From Diphasiastrum complanatum (Eukaryota > Streptophyta > Lycopodiopsida > Lycopodiales > Lycopodiaceae): DNA of 64,000 nucleotides. Below, piece by piece: positions 23,426-34,564 of the stretch. The position numbers and the translations under genes are program-made. The DNA is taken from the NCBI GenBank assembly GCA_029204225.1, contig CM055113.1:3797194-3861193 (forward strand), written 5' to 3'. Under the pieces are notes generated by a model. That model searched no databases. It was not told the origin of the DNA and saw only the letters and a program-made list of their open reading frames with translations. Positions within the stretch are counted from its first letter, which is position 1; each line of letters opens with the position of its first letter.

Positions 23426-23639
23426 CATCATCACCACCATATCTTGCTATTTAAATTTCCACATGGAAAATTTTGCCATCAAGATTGCTAGTATTCTCCG
23501 ACTATGCAAAACCGACATTAATTATTAGAAAGAAGCTGGTTGCTCGTTTTTTCATAGGTCAAAGTGTTAAAATTGTCAAAATTCTAGCTTTGGATTCATG
23601 ATTTTATGTACATAACTTGATCCCACACGGGTGGATGTT

Positions 23640-23925
23640 AAGCCTAGACACAATCAATTTCAAAGTGTGCCTCTTGAAGAAGAGTCTCTATCAACTCAAC
23701 CAAGCACCTAGAGCTTGGTACTTTAGGTTGCATATCTATCTCAACTCTATTGGATTTGTGATAAGCTCTTATGTGTCTTCATTGTATGTCAAATTTAATG
23801 ATGGTAAGATCATTATTATGGTTTTATATGTCGATATTATTGTTACAAGAAATGATCTTAGTGGCATAAGAGATGTCAAGATAGCATTGTCTAGTGAGTT
23901 TAATGCAGTGATTATTGTCTCCACG
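23640..23925 (+). pseudogene. Copia reverse transcriptase fragment
   Basis: The frame reads VCLLKKSLYQLNQAPRAWYF, SLYVKFNDGKIIIMVLYVDI and IVTRNDLSGIRDVKIALSSEF, the copia RT palm and thumb. The active site YVDD is reduced to YVD-I by an in-frame loss of one Asp, so it could not work. No LTR or other domain is attached. Confidence 0.85.
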
Positions 23926-24099
23926 TATAGGCTCTTGCTTGTCTTTCCTTGTGATCACCGGTTTTAACATGTCCTTTGCTCAATCAAGCATTGCCTTGAC
24001 ATATAGAATCATTGCTTATCATAGGTACTATTGTAACCCTCAAAGATGATAATGATGTTCTTAGTTTATTAAGGGATTTAACCTAATTTTAAAAAAAAT

Positions 24100-24860
24100 C
24101 TTAGAAGTACATGGATTTGTGGAAAGAGCTTCTACATTCATAGGGATTGGAATGCCATGGATTTGCCCTAATCCTAGTATGAATGAGTGGTTACGAACTC
24201 TATCATTTATGCATGCAGATATTGTGTTATACTGTTTTTTTAAGACACGATTAAGGTTTAAGATAAGTAAAATGATAAGATAGCTTGCAAACTCTTGGAA
24301 AGCGGATATGCTCAAGAAGTTACGAGAACCATACATTACTTGTTTGCTCTACGACAAGTACGAGTATTGGTATGGCATGGATTTGCCCCACACTTCATGT
24401 ACCAGTCGAAGCTACTTATTTGTTTACGATATGTTACATAGTTTATACAGTTTATTTTCAAATGCATAATGATTAATTAAATCAAAAGATAAGGACCAAA
24501 ACCATTACACTGAACAACATGCACTCGCCCTGATACAGTAACGATATTGTTCGGCCTATCGCTATAAGCATTTTTCAGTAAGGGAAGATTGGACTATGAA
24601 ATTTCATTTACATTGCATGTTGATTAGTTAAGTAAACTTATTTTGTACATGGATAACAACTGACATTCAGCATTGACAGGTCTTCCTCACTATGCTAACT
24701 TGCACAGTTTTGTGTGGTGGGATGGTGGTAGTGGATGTTTTAAAATAGGTTTTGCTTTACGATGCTTTATTAGTACTATAAACTTTTCAGCTATGTTTTC
24801 TTTGTTGATTTTATGAATAAAGGGTTTTAAAAGTTTTGGTCATGACTTATTGGTCTTGAC
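24100..24860 (+). repeat. Dispersed repeat R, copy B (longest)
   Basis: 24100-24600 aligns with copy A at 3030-3545, and 24600-24860 aligns with the 3' part of copy C at 60660-60890. Shared 3' features are GGGATGGTGG, TTTTCAGCT and TATGAATAAAGG followed by TTTTAAAA, which resembles a poly(A) region. The conserved core is at about 24522-24575. Confidence 0.8.
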
Positions 24861-24891
24861 TTGTCAAGAGTTCTGTTAATCTCTATCTATC

Positions 24892-25240
24892 ACTACAACA
24901 TTCTGGACGATTTCTGACCCTATTACCGAGGTTTCATCATTTTGGAATCCAACAAAGATAAGCATAATAGCTAGCAAAGATGAGCGCAATAGCCACCAGC
25001 ATTGACACCAGTAGCTAGAATGGCAAATGGAGATAAATGAGAGTGTCAGAATGGAGATGAGTGAGAGCACCAGAATTCCAGAATGCTAGAACCAACAAAC
25101 CATAAATGAGGATGGAGATACAACATGGAGAGCACAAAAGATGCCAGAAGCAAGAATGCAAGAACTAGCAAAGGAGAATGGAGAGTGCGCGAATGGATGA
25201 TGGAGTACATGGAGTGCCAATGGAGAACATAGCAAGTAGC
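24892..25240 (+). mobile_element. CACTA-like end followed by degenerate purine-rich repeats
   Basis: CACTACAACATTCTGGACGA begins at 24892 and is followed by ACCGAGGT, the same subterminal motif as at 10543-10920. From 24960 to 25240, degenerate copies of AATGGAGATGAGTGAGAGCACC and AGAATGCnAGAACNAGCAAA alternate. No opposite terminus was found. Confidence 0.4.
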
Positions 25241-25870
25241 AATACGTGATAGATGACGCCACAATTGAAAGGTGAAAGGTGAAAAAGCGTTTGCAAATGC
25301 ATCCAAAAACTCCATTTTTGGAAGGATTGATGGGCATGCGTACAGTGTAAGACTACCATAATCAATGAAAATTGCATCTCGATAATGTCTTATTTAATGC
25401 TTATATTAATAAATTTTAATATCCTGATTTGATACACCGGTGGCACAGGGTAAAGGGGACAAATTTGATCAGGTTATGGTGTATCCCTAGTATTGCCCGA
25501 GCCTAGACCACTTTAGCCAGGTTTCAAAGCCAATACACAAGGATATGCACCTTTTCTAGGTATTGAAAAAGTATATAACCAAAATGGTATGCTCTTTAAT
25601 ACCAGGCTGATACCACGCAAGACCCTACATACCTGCCCAACACTTGGAAAGAACTAATGTAGTGTTATCCTAGAAACTAGGGTTATGAATAGTGCGATGT
25701 TCATCTCTACCATGGATGTTATAAAGCTACCTTTACAAGCTTTACTTCTGGCACCAACTATGTCCCCAGCGCCAGCAGCACCCATGCTGCTCCCGGTGCC
25801 AACGGTGCCGGCGCCGCTCCAAGTGCCACTGTGACCAGAATCTAGCCGACGCCAAGTTCTTATGGCTGTC
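25241..25870. other. No gene recognised; composition shifts to GC-rich
   Basis: Base composition changes near 25740, where a GC-rich stretch with short direct repeats of GGTGCC/GGCGCC starts and runs into the copia LTR. No coding sequence is recognised. Confidence 0.35.
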
Positions 25871-26254
25871 CATTTACGTCTCGTGTGGCGCCAGGTTGGC
25901 TTCCAGCGCTCGTGACAAAGATTTCAGTTGGTTAAGTCTGATGTAAGTCAGACCGCTTGCTTGGAATGGATGTTACTCGTTTGTAACGAAGCTTCGAGTT
26001 GGTTAAGTTTGATGTATGTCAGGCGGCTTGCTTGGAGGGAAGTCACCCACATTGGGACCCCCGATCTGGCATGGCGCCATGTTGGATCTCAATGTTGGTT
26101 TTCGGAACTTCAAGTTGGTTAAGTCTGATCGTTGTTGGCGAGTTGGCTGCTTGTATGTCAGGTGGGTTTGGATGGCAAGAGTTGAAGGTTAGGAAGCTAA
26201 GTCGTGGTTCCCGGCTCCCTTTGGGATGCCTGTGCTACATGTGGTATCAGAGCC
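25871..26254 (+). mobile_element. GC-rich copia LTR end with primer-binding site
   Basis: TGGTATCAGAGCC (26242-26254) matches the initiator tRNA-Met complement and follows ...GCTACA-TG, an LTR-like CA end at 26239. The upstream few hundred bases are the presumed LTR; its start was not found. This element is markedly richer in GC than all other copia elements here, and no gag frame follows it. Confidence 0.6.
25918..26135. repeat. Tandem repeat within the GC-rich LTR
   Basis: AGTTGGTTAAGTCTGATGTA then GTCAGACCGCTTGCTTGGA at 25926-25966 recurs 66 bases on at 25992-26032 with few changes, and a partial third unit is at 26110-26170. Confidence 0.75.
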
Positions 26255-27560
26255 GACTGGCCGGTTAGCTATGCGGATCTCACGGAAATGGCAACGGTTT
26301 GGGGTTCAGCAAGACAACTGTTGTGCAAGGTGCTGCCCACAGTGTAAGCAAGGGTGCGTCCACGGTCCGGGTGGTCGGCAAAACGGGGGACTTGATGAGT
26401 CAAGGTGCTTCCCTTGAGGTGCAACCATGGTCAGTTCTCGCGGTTTGGGCCTGGCGTTGTCTGCACGTAGGACAGATGAGGCAGTGTCCTGCCATTAGGT
26501 TGGTGTAAGCACGATCTGTGCCTTGTGGGGTGCGGGGCGACATATTCAAACTGTACGGGTTAACCATTGATACAGAGATGCTGCTCGAATTCGGGTGTAA
26601 AGCACGGGTGGTTAGCTGCCCGTGAGGGATAGCTGCCGATCGTTTAGCTATAAGGGCTATCGACCAAAAAGTGGTGGGGCGTGACTGGGGCAATGTGCTG
26701 CTTAGTGGTGAAAGCACGGATAGTTGGCAGGGTGTCCTATGTGGGCTAATTCTGTCATCGATTTGTATGGACGCGGCCAGGAAAAGGTCCGTTGGCAGGA
26801 GCATCTCAAAGGGGGACCTTGTCTTTGTTACTTGTTAGTAAACCTGCCTGAGTATCTTACTTGTATGTATTCGTGGTGAGTCTTAGTACTCGTGCTTTGT
26901 CTAGTTTGCATGATTGCTTGTGATACAAGGAGCTAATGGCTCGAGAAGGAACCTTTCTTTTGAAGGCTGATACCATCAAACAAAGAGGACTACAAAATCT
27001 GTGGGGCGGATTTGTAGTTCAAGTACTCGCACGTGAATGGCAACAAAACAACTCGATGTTTGCAAAGGATGGATGGCTAGCCTGTTTCTTGGGTTGGTTT
27101 CATTTGCGACAACGCCCACCAGACGCAAGCAGGAAGTCAAAAGTTGGAAAGGGCAATCTCAGGGGAGATCTTCTATGGAGCAGTTGGTCTTCATTTTGGG
27201 ACAGCCACCTTCAAAACTAAAAACTCACTGAGCATGGGTGATATCCAGTATTAGTTGTGTTTTTCCTCAAAGGGGAAATACTAGGGTCCTCTTCAGAGAT
27301 TGGCAACAAGTTGGATCGAGCCATAATCCTAGCAGATGGGAAGCAAAGTGTTGGAAAGGCTTTTTGTCCGAAGAACTCTACTCTAAGTCCGATCAGCTGG
27401 TTTTATAAGTGGAGGGGAACTATCACACACACCTCTCTCTTGCGGCAAATTTTGAATGAAAGTTGATCAAAACGGGGGCAAATCCAAGGTGAGGAGACTG
27501 GCGAACTTTGGATCTAATAAGTTGACAAGTTTTTGTTGTGGAAATGAAAGCTTGTTATAT
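26255..27560. other. Copia leader and unassigned sequence
   Basis: 26255-26820 is probably the leader of the GC-rich copia. A 94-codon frame at 26936-27220 (MAREGTFLLKADTIKQRGLQ...) has no recognisable family and no copia motif. Confidence 0.3.
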
Positions 27561-27569
27561 GCTTTCATT

Positions 27570-29930
27570 GGCCTGAGATGACATTTGCATAATCTTTTAC
27601 ATATCGTTTTGGAAAAATATTAATCCAAATCCGAATTCACAAGTATCTACATCTCTTGCCCAGATTGCATGTTGATGTCCACTATGAATGTGGAGCTTGT
27701 TGTTGTAGACTGCTTCGTGATAGATTTGTTGGTCCATCATAGCTCATGACTCTCATGAGAGCCTTTCAACTCCACCACAAATTATTTCAGAGACATGATT
27801 ACAATTTTTTTAGTCACGTCTATGCCCTCTACTTCACCCATCATGCTCTCAAAAACCTCCACCCACACTTATAAATACAGCCAGTTTCTGAGACCAAACA
27901 TTTGGCATTCCACCAATCCAATCTACGACATTCCTGTTAGTACCTACATAACCAAAGAAAAAATTCATTTACAATCTCAATTGGCATGTAAAGAGACCTT
28001 GGCAATAAGTATACAGAGTTGACAATAATTGTGACTAAAAGTCCAAGCATCTTAGTGGTGCTAGCAATGTTTGCAATCTATGGAAGTAAATCAACAATTG
28101 CAATGTTAAAAAATAAACAACAAATTTTTTTTTTTCCAGTAGTAGGTTTCAATATTTGACTTCCATTTCATGGTATTTAACAAAAGTTTGAAAGTTAGAA
28201 GTTCTAGATCTAGTTCATACAAGGCCTTGGTATTATTTTTATTGGAATCAAAATTAGAAACTTCAACTGCTCATAATTTCACATAACTTTAGAAGAAGAA
28301 TGATTTCAACTTTAGAAGAGAAAAAATTGAGGCATTCACCTCGAGTGAAGGCTAGCATGTGCAGGCTAAATGAGGAGATGCAGCATTTGATGTTCGAAGC
28401 ATCATAGTCCAAGTCCGTAAATCTCTACCCATATATAAAAATCTGTTGCAGCCATGAATGGAGACAATCACCTCTAAACAGAAAGGGCATAGAAACAAAG
28501 AACACATTTTCGAAATCTTTGACAATATTTGGCAATGCGTTTGCTTCTCCAAAGTCGTGGAAACAATGAAATTGCTCAGAGCCTCATAACTCCACATGAC
28601 TTCAGGAGAAGATTCATTTTCATCGGAATAGAGAGAGCATTCCTTTCATTGCTCTTTTCATTTTTTGTATTATGGAGAGATAGTAGGAGAGGAGGAGACT
28701 ATTGCTACATGAGCTAGTATTGTGATCTTTTTTATGTAATGTGTGTGCATTGTTGGATAGATGCCTCTAAAACTTCAAGTACCCCTAACTCAAGAGTGAC
28801 TAAATTACTTTTGACTATTTTCCACACATGGGAACATACTCCACATGTGTGAGATTTACTCTCATACAAGAAATACAAAGTATACAAGCTAGATTTTGCC
28901 AAATTCCTCCTCAACAACTAGCTTGGTAAGGTATTGGATCAACTAAGGAGCTTGTGAAACTTGTTGAATGGATCCTTTGGTATGCATGTGAAGTGAACAC
29001 CAGCCAAGCGATCCTCAATAGTAGCAATGTCACCATGTCCATGATAAGATTTCTTTGGTAAAAATCACTTGCCAACTCCTTTGAAGAGCATTCCACCAAT
29101 TTGCCACCAATTCCTTGTGCTTCTTCCATGCTTGATGATGATCTTTGAGTTGAAACCCATGAATGGAGACAATCACCTCTTAACAAAAAGGACATAGAAA
29201 CAAAGAACACGTTTGCATGTAATTCGACAATATTTGGCAATGCATTTGCTTCTCCAAAGTTGTGGGAACTGAAACTTAAATTGCTCAGAACCTCAGAACT
29301 CCATGTGACTTTAGGAGAAGATTCATTTTCATTATCGGAATAGAGAGAGCATTCCTTTCATTGCTCTTTTCATTCTTTGTATTGTGGAGGGATAGTAGGA
29401 GAGGAGGAGACTATTGCTTCATGAGCTAGTATTGTGATCGTTCTTATGTAATGTGTGTAGGCGCATGAATAAAGGTTATTGGCATCTTGTTGATCATATG
29501 TAGAGCTCTTGTGAAATGCTTGAATAGAATCTTAAATATCTTGGTGGTGTAATGAAGCTGTAGTGTGATATTGTGGCTCATTGCATTTTGTAAGGCTTCA
29601 AGTAGAATCAAGCTTGGTGCTTCTGCTTCTTGTTGACAAATTTTAACATGACAGTCCTACTTCATGGAGCAGCCAATATTGTCCAACACAACACATTACG
29701 TTGGATTTGAGCACAGATGCACACAACAGATTTTGTGTATCATTAAATTTGAAGATCAAGGCATTCATGGATCCAAATTTAGGAGGGGTGCTGGATTTAT
29801 GCCCTCTCTCATGAAATCCCATACTTAATCTAGATCCATTCATGTTGCTCTGTACTTACTCGCATTGTCACACAATCTGTAGAAATACGCGAGAATCGCA
29901 AATAGGTATCTACGTGAGAGTCAAACTATT
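27570..29930. repeat. Dispersed repeat D, copy 2 with internal duplications
   Basis: This covers the same ordered blocks as 8840-9930, but the part with CATGAATGGAGACAATCACC and GAATAGAGAGAGCATTCCTT occurs twice (28370-28740 and 29155-29460), and extra sequence is inserted at 27700-28080 and 28745-29155. Short minus-strand frames shared by the copies (ANVFFVS, CLHSW, TSNxASPHLAxTC) may be a remnant of an unrecognised protein. Confidence 0.7.
29690..29930 (+). mobile_element. Copia 3' end: pol tail, purine tract and LTR start
   Basis: 29700-29788 matches the pol end of the antisense copia (29719 GCACACAACA, then AAGATCAAG and GGATCCA). The purine tract AGGAGGGG precedes TGCTGGATTTATGCCC at 29789, the LTR start of that family. 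Confidence 0.6.
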
Positions 29931-30057
29931 GAGTCAAATGTTGCCAAAATGTCGCAAACACTCTCGGGTCCGTTTTCTGTGCAGAATACACAGTGTCGCC
30001 GGGAGACACTTGTGCGTCGCACTCGACGACGTTTACGGTGTTTAACAAAAAAAATAT

Positions 30058-30103
30058 AGCGATGTTTGTGTGACGCTAATGTAGGCGTCGCACAAACGTT
30101 GCT
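30058..30103. repeat. Inverted repeat, 19-bp arms and 8-base loop
   Basis: AGCGATGTTTGTGTGACGC pairs with GCGTCGCACAAACGTTGCT at 16 of 19 positions (the rest are G-U type). Together with TGTCGCAAACAC upstream and GTCGCACTCGACGACG, it forms a cluster of (T)GTCGCA motifs at 29940-30140, like the one at 8491-8600, so it may be the subterminal region of a DNA transposon. Confidence 0.65.
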
Positions 30104-30149
30104 AAACTTTTGTAGGGTTTTTAGTGAACATCGCATAGCGCCGACGTTA

Positions 30150-31060
30150 ATTCTGGATTAAAACTAAATTTTTGGGCCCACAGGTGCTCATTTGCACTCG
30201 TGAGACCCCATTTTTTTGTTGGAAAATACCGGATGCAACCTCCCTTTTTTTTGAGAGGATTCTATTGCTCTTTTTAAGAGGTGAGCACTAGCATTGATCA
30301 AAATTGCTCAAGCTTTTTGTGCTACGTATTTTGAATGACAATGTCATGCATATCTATTCTATTTACAAAAAAATATTTACAGTTTTTTAGAGCTTCAGTT
30401 TTCATTTGAGATGAAGGCTTCGCCTCTACAAATGCCTACAGCTTCCTCGTCATCATCACCCCTGCCGCTGCCGCCAGTTCCCACCACTGTTGTTGTCGTC
30501 CCCTCCTCATGATCGTGTGCAAGTTCTTGATCAATTTGCTCCTCTTGCGCTTCATCAATCTACACATGCCATCATAAGTGCTTTGAGAAATTTGAATGTA
30601 ATGCAAAACCCATAATGAGATATATATGTATTTTGTGAAAGTTGAATGCAGTGCAAACCTATTCAAATAAAAGAGTAGTTTCAGCTAAAAGTTAGAAGTT
30701 AGGGTTTACCTGATCTATTGGAAAGATTTCTCTACTTTCCAATCTCCTATGCATGTTCTTGAAATTAAGATTGTAGTAGAGTTTATATTCTTCGTCAGTT
30801 GAAACTCTGCCATAGATGGCTAAAAGCATGGTTTGGTGTACAACATGGACTGTCAAGGACACTACCTTTTTGGGTAGACAAAAAGGTTCAACAAAGAGAG
30901 AGTACGTCCACCACTTACGCCTCAATACTCCAAGAGGGTAGGCCTATCATTACTAGGGACGCCTTCGTTGCATTAACTCATGGGTAGCATCTATTGAGCT
31001 CACTTCTAAATCCCCAAAAAGTGAAATGTATTACCAAAACTTTACAATGAAAAATGGTTT
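30150..31060. other. No gene recognised
   Basis: Minus-strand frames at 30436-30666 and 30692-30925 carry no recognisable motif. The right end precedes the Ty3 gag frame. No LTR or primer site was found. Confidence 0.35.
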
Positions 31061-31066
31061 TTTTTT

Positions 31067-31894
31067 TTGTACATATATGAGAAAATTGATGAAGAGAATA
31101 TCATATTATTAAATGATGACATATGTCATGAATGCAAAGAAAAAGAGAGACTTGGAAAGATATTAACTGATAATGAAGTTCTATGTCAAACTAAATTACA
31201 TTTGAAAGAAAATAATGAAGAAGATGATAACCTTTGTGAGGATGATTCCATAGACTTACAAGAGAGAGTTCTTGAAAAAACCATTGCTAAAGTAATGAAT
31301 GAAAGGAGACAACCAATAAATATTCTGTATAACACTACTAGGTTGCCTAAGTTAAGGGGTTTGTTTCCAGAATGTAGTGGCACATTGAATGATGATGCTG
31401 ATAGACACATACAAGTGTTTAATACATTTTGCTTTATCAATAGAATATATGATCCTGGGCATGAACTAATGTTGTTTGTTATGACTTTGAAGGGAGAAGC
31501 TATACATTGGTATCATAATTTACCTTTGGATTCCATTACTTCTTTGGAGGAGTTCTACACCCTATTTATTAAGCAGTTTAGAACTCCTTGTGATATAGCT
31601 GAGCTAGTATCTACATTGTCAACCATGCAACAAAAACCAATGGAAACTATACAACAATATGCTCGTCATTTTAAAGAATTGGTTTTTCAAGTGAATAAAA
31701 TGACTTACTTGTCTGAACTCACAAGACTGTCTTTCTTTTTTATAGGATCAAAACGTGATATTCAAATAAATGTTCGCCAATCTATTCCCTTTACTTTGGA
31801 TGAGGCTATATGTAAAGCCAAAGCCATTGAGCTAGCCATTTTAGTCACAGATCAGTGCCAACCTATGGGGAGTTTTCCTAAACTCACTCGCTAA
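31067..31894 (+). CDS. Ty3-type gag (Retrotrans_gag domain)
   Basis: An open frame of 275 codons has an acidic N-terminal part (DEENIILLNDDICHECKEKE) followed by a gag capsid core: AIHWYHNLPLDSITSLEEFY, LFIKQFRTPCDIAELVSTLS, PMETIQQYARHFKELVF and FTLDEAICKAKAIELAI (residues about 140-265). The start codon is uncertain, because no ATG lies at the frame start. The stop is produced inside a long inverted repeat (31864-31921), beyond which gag-like sequence resumes (HKYDKHKEVARVKLSMNSIS) to about 32035. The family differs from the 22-kb gag. Protease and RT are not seen. Confidence 0.75.
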   Translation: MYIYEKIDEENIILLNDDICHECKEKERLGKILTDNEVLCQTKLHLKENNEEDDNLCEDDSIDLQERVLEKTIAKVMNERRQPINILYNTTRLPKLRGLFPECSGTLNDDADRHIQVFNTFCFINRIYDPGHELMLFVMTLKGEAIHWYHNLPLDSITSLEEFYTLFIKQFRTPCDIAELVSTLSTMQQKPMETIQQYARHFKELVFQVNKMTYLSELTRLSFFFIGSKRDIQINVRQSIPFTLDEAICKAKAIELAILVTDQCQPMGSFPKLTR

Positions 31895-31921
31895 CGAGTG
31901 AGTTTAGGAAAACCCCCCATA
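31864..31921. repeat. Near-perfect 27-bp palindrome, 4-base loop
   Basis: The arms 31864-31890 and 31895-31921 pair at 26 of 27 positions around CTAA, with one A-C mismatch. The right arm interrupts the gag frame and supplies its stop. This looks like a local inverted duplication of gag sequence. Confidence 0.93.
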
Positions 31922-32129
31922 AATATGACAAGCATAAGGAAGTAGCAAGAGTAAAACTGAGCATGAATAGTATCAGTCATCTTGGCTCCAAGGGGAAACA
32001 ATGTTTTAAAGATTATTTTGTGAGTAATTTTTAACCCTATATATCATTGTTAAGTTCTATTCATTGCTTAAGTCAACTAAGTTATATTCATAGCTCAATT
32101 GCTAACAAGTTTCTTTGATGTGTCTATAG

Positions 32130-32738
32130 AATGCGACTTGGCTGATAATCAACTATATATTCTTTTAGATCTTGTTGGCATTTTTTTTCAAAAGTATATT
32201 CTTCTTGGATCAGGGAATTATCTACTACACTTCCATAGTTGATATAATCCTTTATCTTGACTATGGATCTCATTGCATCAAGGTCTATATCGCAATGATG
32301 ATTATCATCGATACGATCAATACAAAAATTGTTTTAATTTAGTTGATCACATTGTTCATATGATGTTTGATCTGTTTCACTTAGATCTTCGCTCATATAA
32401 TTAATGTTTGAATCATCATCCATATTAAAACCTATCAAATGTGTATTAGAAGTATAATTTTCCTGAGATTTATCATTAACCATATCCATATGTTTCATTC
32501 TCATAATCAAAGTTGTCAGGATACATATCAATAATGTCATATCTAGACAATTTTCTGAACTCCTGTAACATAGCCCAACCAATATTATTGGGTAATAATA
32601 ATTTCTTAATCGTTACTCTCTTTTTCATGGAAATAGGTTTCCATTTCATATACCATATTCTTTGCAACATTTCACTCTCTTTAGTGAACAATAACATTTG
32701 TTTTTCCTTACTATAAGGTAGCAAATCTTTATGCTCAC
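32130..32738 (-). pseudogene. Acidic antisense frame, distal part (split by copia insertion)
   Basis: On the minus strand the frame continues from 39256 after removal of the copia and one CTCAC: HKDLLPYSKEKQMLLFTKES, WKPISMKKRVTIKKLLLPNN and LSRYDIIDMYPDNFDYENET. After a frameshift it reads GFNMDDDSNINYMSEDLSET and DIDLDAMRSIVKIKDYINYG to about 32130. It is Asp/Glu/Asn-rich with no recognised domain. Its style resembles the acidic N-terminus of the gag at 31067, so it is probably the N-terminal gag region of an oppositely oriented Ty3-type element. Confidence 0.5.
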
Positions 32739-33392
32739 TGTGAAAATTGTCAACATTTCCTAGCTAGTTTGAGGCCTAAATTGGCAATTTTTGTACATAG
32801 TTTTGGATCTAACCTTTCACACGTGTGAAAGAGACCTAGATACTTTTATTCTAGTATATATTTCATGTTGAAGAAGTCTCAAACTTCGGGACCTTCTAAA
32901 TGACACTAAAATCATGTTATTTGGACATATAGGCCAAAATTGGCTATTTTAGGTTACTGGTGTCCTAAAATTGGGTCCTAAGTTCTAGAGAGAGGAGAGA
33001 GAGTCATCTCTCTCACCTATATTAGGCTGAAATTCGTGGAGAACAGGTTGGAGAAACCTTTTGTATGCTTCATTGAGATCAATAGATCATTGTCATTGTT
33101 TCTTCCTCCATTGAGAGCATTGTTGTGTGTATTGTCTTCAAGCTATTGTGTATGATCTTAGGTGCTTTCCAAAAGTGGTAGGCTGATGTATTATGGACTG
33201 TATAATGCTATTTTGGGCCGCACTTGATGTTTATGGAAGTTTCCATTTTTGGTAAATGCTTTTTGATCAAGTTCTTTGCATTCTAGGTAGCATAGAATGT
33301 GTTGCCAATTCCTAGCTTATGTAGTTTGGAGTGCAAGCATTCAAGCCAATGATCTTGGAGTTTAGATCCACTTAGGATCTGTATTTTTCACA
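32739..33392 (+). mobile_element. 5' LTR (654 bp)
   Basis: TG...CA ends. It includes TTCACACGTGTGAAAG, a palindrome recurrent in LTRs of this window, and a pyrimidine/purine stretch GAGAGAGTCATCTCTCTC. It ends directly at the primer site. Confidence 0.93.
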
Positions 33393-33405
33393 TGGTATCA
33401 GAGCT
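33393..33405 (+). other. Primer-binding site, initiator tRNA-Met type
   Basis: TGGTATCAGAGCT follows the LTR with no spacer and matches 12 bases of the tRNA-iMet 3' complement. Confidence 0.92.
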
Positions 33406-34564
33406 GGTTGGCTTCTATTTACAGTAAGTATTCCATTTTTGGTGATATTTGGATGTTTGATCAAGTTCTAGCATGATTTTGCATTGCTTTGTTGATCAAA
33501 TCTTACTAACCTTTGTTTTGTGAGTTGAACTTGTGGATCAAAAGCATATTTTAGGTCTATTGAAGATCAGAGGCTGAAAAGAAACTATTTTGGATCAGAT
33601 CATAACACCTAATCATTTGTGATTGAGAGGCTTGTGCATATTCAATACTAACAATGTTCTTTTCAATCCTATTGTTGACAATCTCCATTCTTGGATGAAC
33701 ACTCTCCTTAAGTGGATGAAACTTCTCCTTAAGTGGATGACAAATGCTCTTTTGAGTGAGTTGTAATTCTCCTAAAGGCTGAGCAAAGCTCCCATTTGGA
33801 TGAAAGATTCCCTTTTTTGGGTGAACATATTGTAAGCTCCATTGTGAAGAGCATATTGTAAAGATTGTCATCAATTTTGGCATAAATTTTGGTGTACTTT
33901 GTTGAGCATGTAAGTAACTCTCCTTATGTAATTTGATTGGAGCATTTGCTGGAAGGTGTTAACCATTATGCAAGTGTGTTTTCAGGTTCTTAACAGGTTG
34001 AGGAACATTCTCATGTGAAGTGATCTTAGATCTACATCTAAACACCAAGATTTGACAAGATAGTGAAGCTAGTCTTGTGATTCACTAAGTGTGCTCATTC
34101 ATTCACCTCTTAATCTTGTATTTATCACTTGCTGGAGTTTATAAACTTTTAGAAGTGTGATTTACATGTGGTTTTACAGGTTGAATCAATATCTTAGTGT
34201 GTTGATCATATGTTGATCAAGTTTGTTCATTACTAGGTAATCTTGGCATCCTAGTTTTGGGTATTTTCTAAGAATGCAAGTAACTCTTCACACCATAACT
34301 TGATTTGGTCACTTGCTGGAAAGTTTGAGAGCTTAAGCAAGAGTGTGTTCAGGTTGGTTTGATTTTGTAATCCATTCTTAGTGTGTGCAAAGTGTTGCAT
34401 GTGTTTCAATCTTCCTTTCTATGCTTGGAAACCATCTAGGTTCAAGATAGAAGTGTTTTAGGGTCCTAAATCTTCATAGATCTCTTTATCTATCATTTGT
34501 TGAGAGAAAAGTGAGTGCTAAGTGCTTTAGGACAGAACCTAAAAGTTGAAGAAACATTAGAATC
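33406..34564 (+). repeat. Long copia leader with internal repeats
   Basis: This is an untranslated leader of 1.16 kb. At 33690-33800 are short repeats of CTCCTTAAGTGGATGA(A/C)A. At 33905-34010, 34105-34190 and 34275-34360, three imperfect copies combine AAGTAACTCT or equivalent, TTTGCTGGA/CTTGCTGGA and TTCAGGTT about 185 bases apart. No long frame is present. Confidence 0.6.

Larger units (their letters stand above)
21212..23430 (+). mobile_element. Ty3-type insertion with inverted LTR-start ends and 5-bp target duplication
   Basis: The unit from TG at 21217 to CA at 23425 is flanked by CATCA on both sides (21212-21216 and 23426-23430). The left end is a full LTR; the right end is not an LTR but the reverse complement of its first 115 bases (23311-23425 against 21217-21331), with no difference seen on reading. 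Inside are a primer-binding site and a gag gene cut off by the inverted piece. Both outer termini are thus the U3 end. The target duplication argues for one integrase-mediated insertion of a rearranged cDNA rather than later breakage. Confidence 0.85.

Noticed and set aside
26936-27220. 94-codon plus frame as a gene
   Set aside because: No motif, no relative in the window and no gene signals; length is compatible with chance in this more GC-rich stretch.
30058-30103. Possible microRNA precursor
   Set aside because: Arms are short and lie in a cluster of related motifs typical of a transposon subterminal region; no precursor-length fold was visible.
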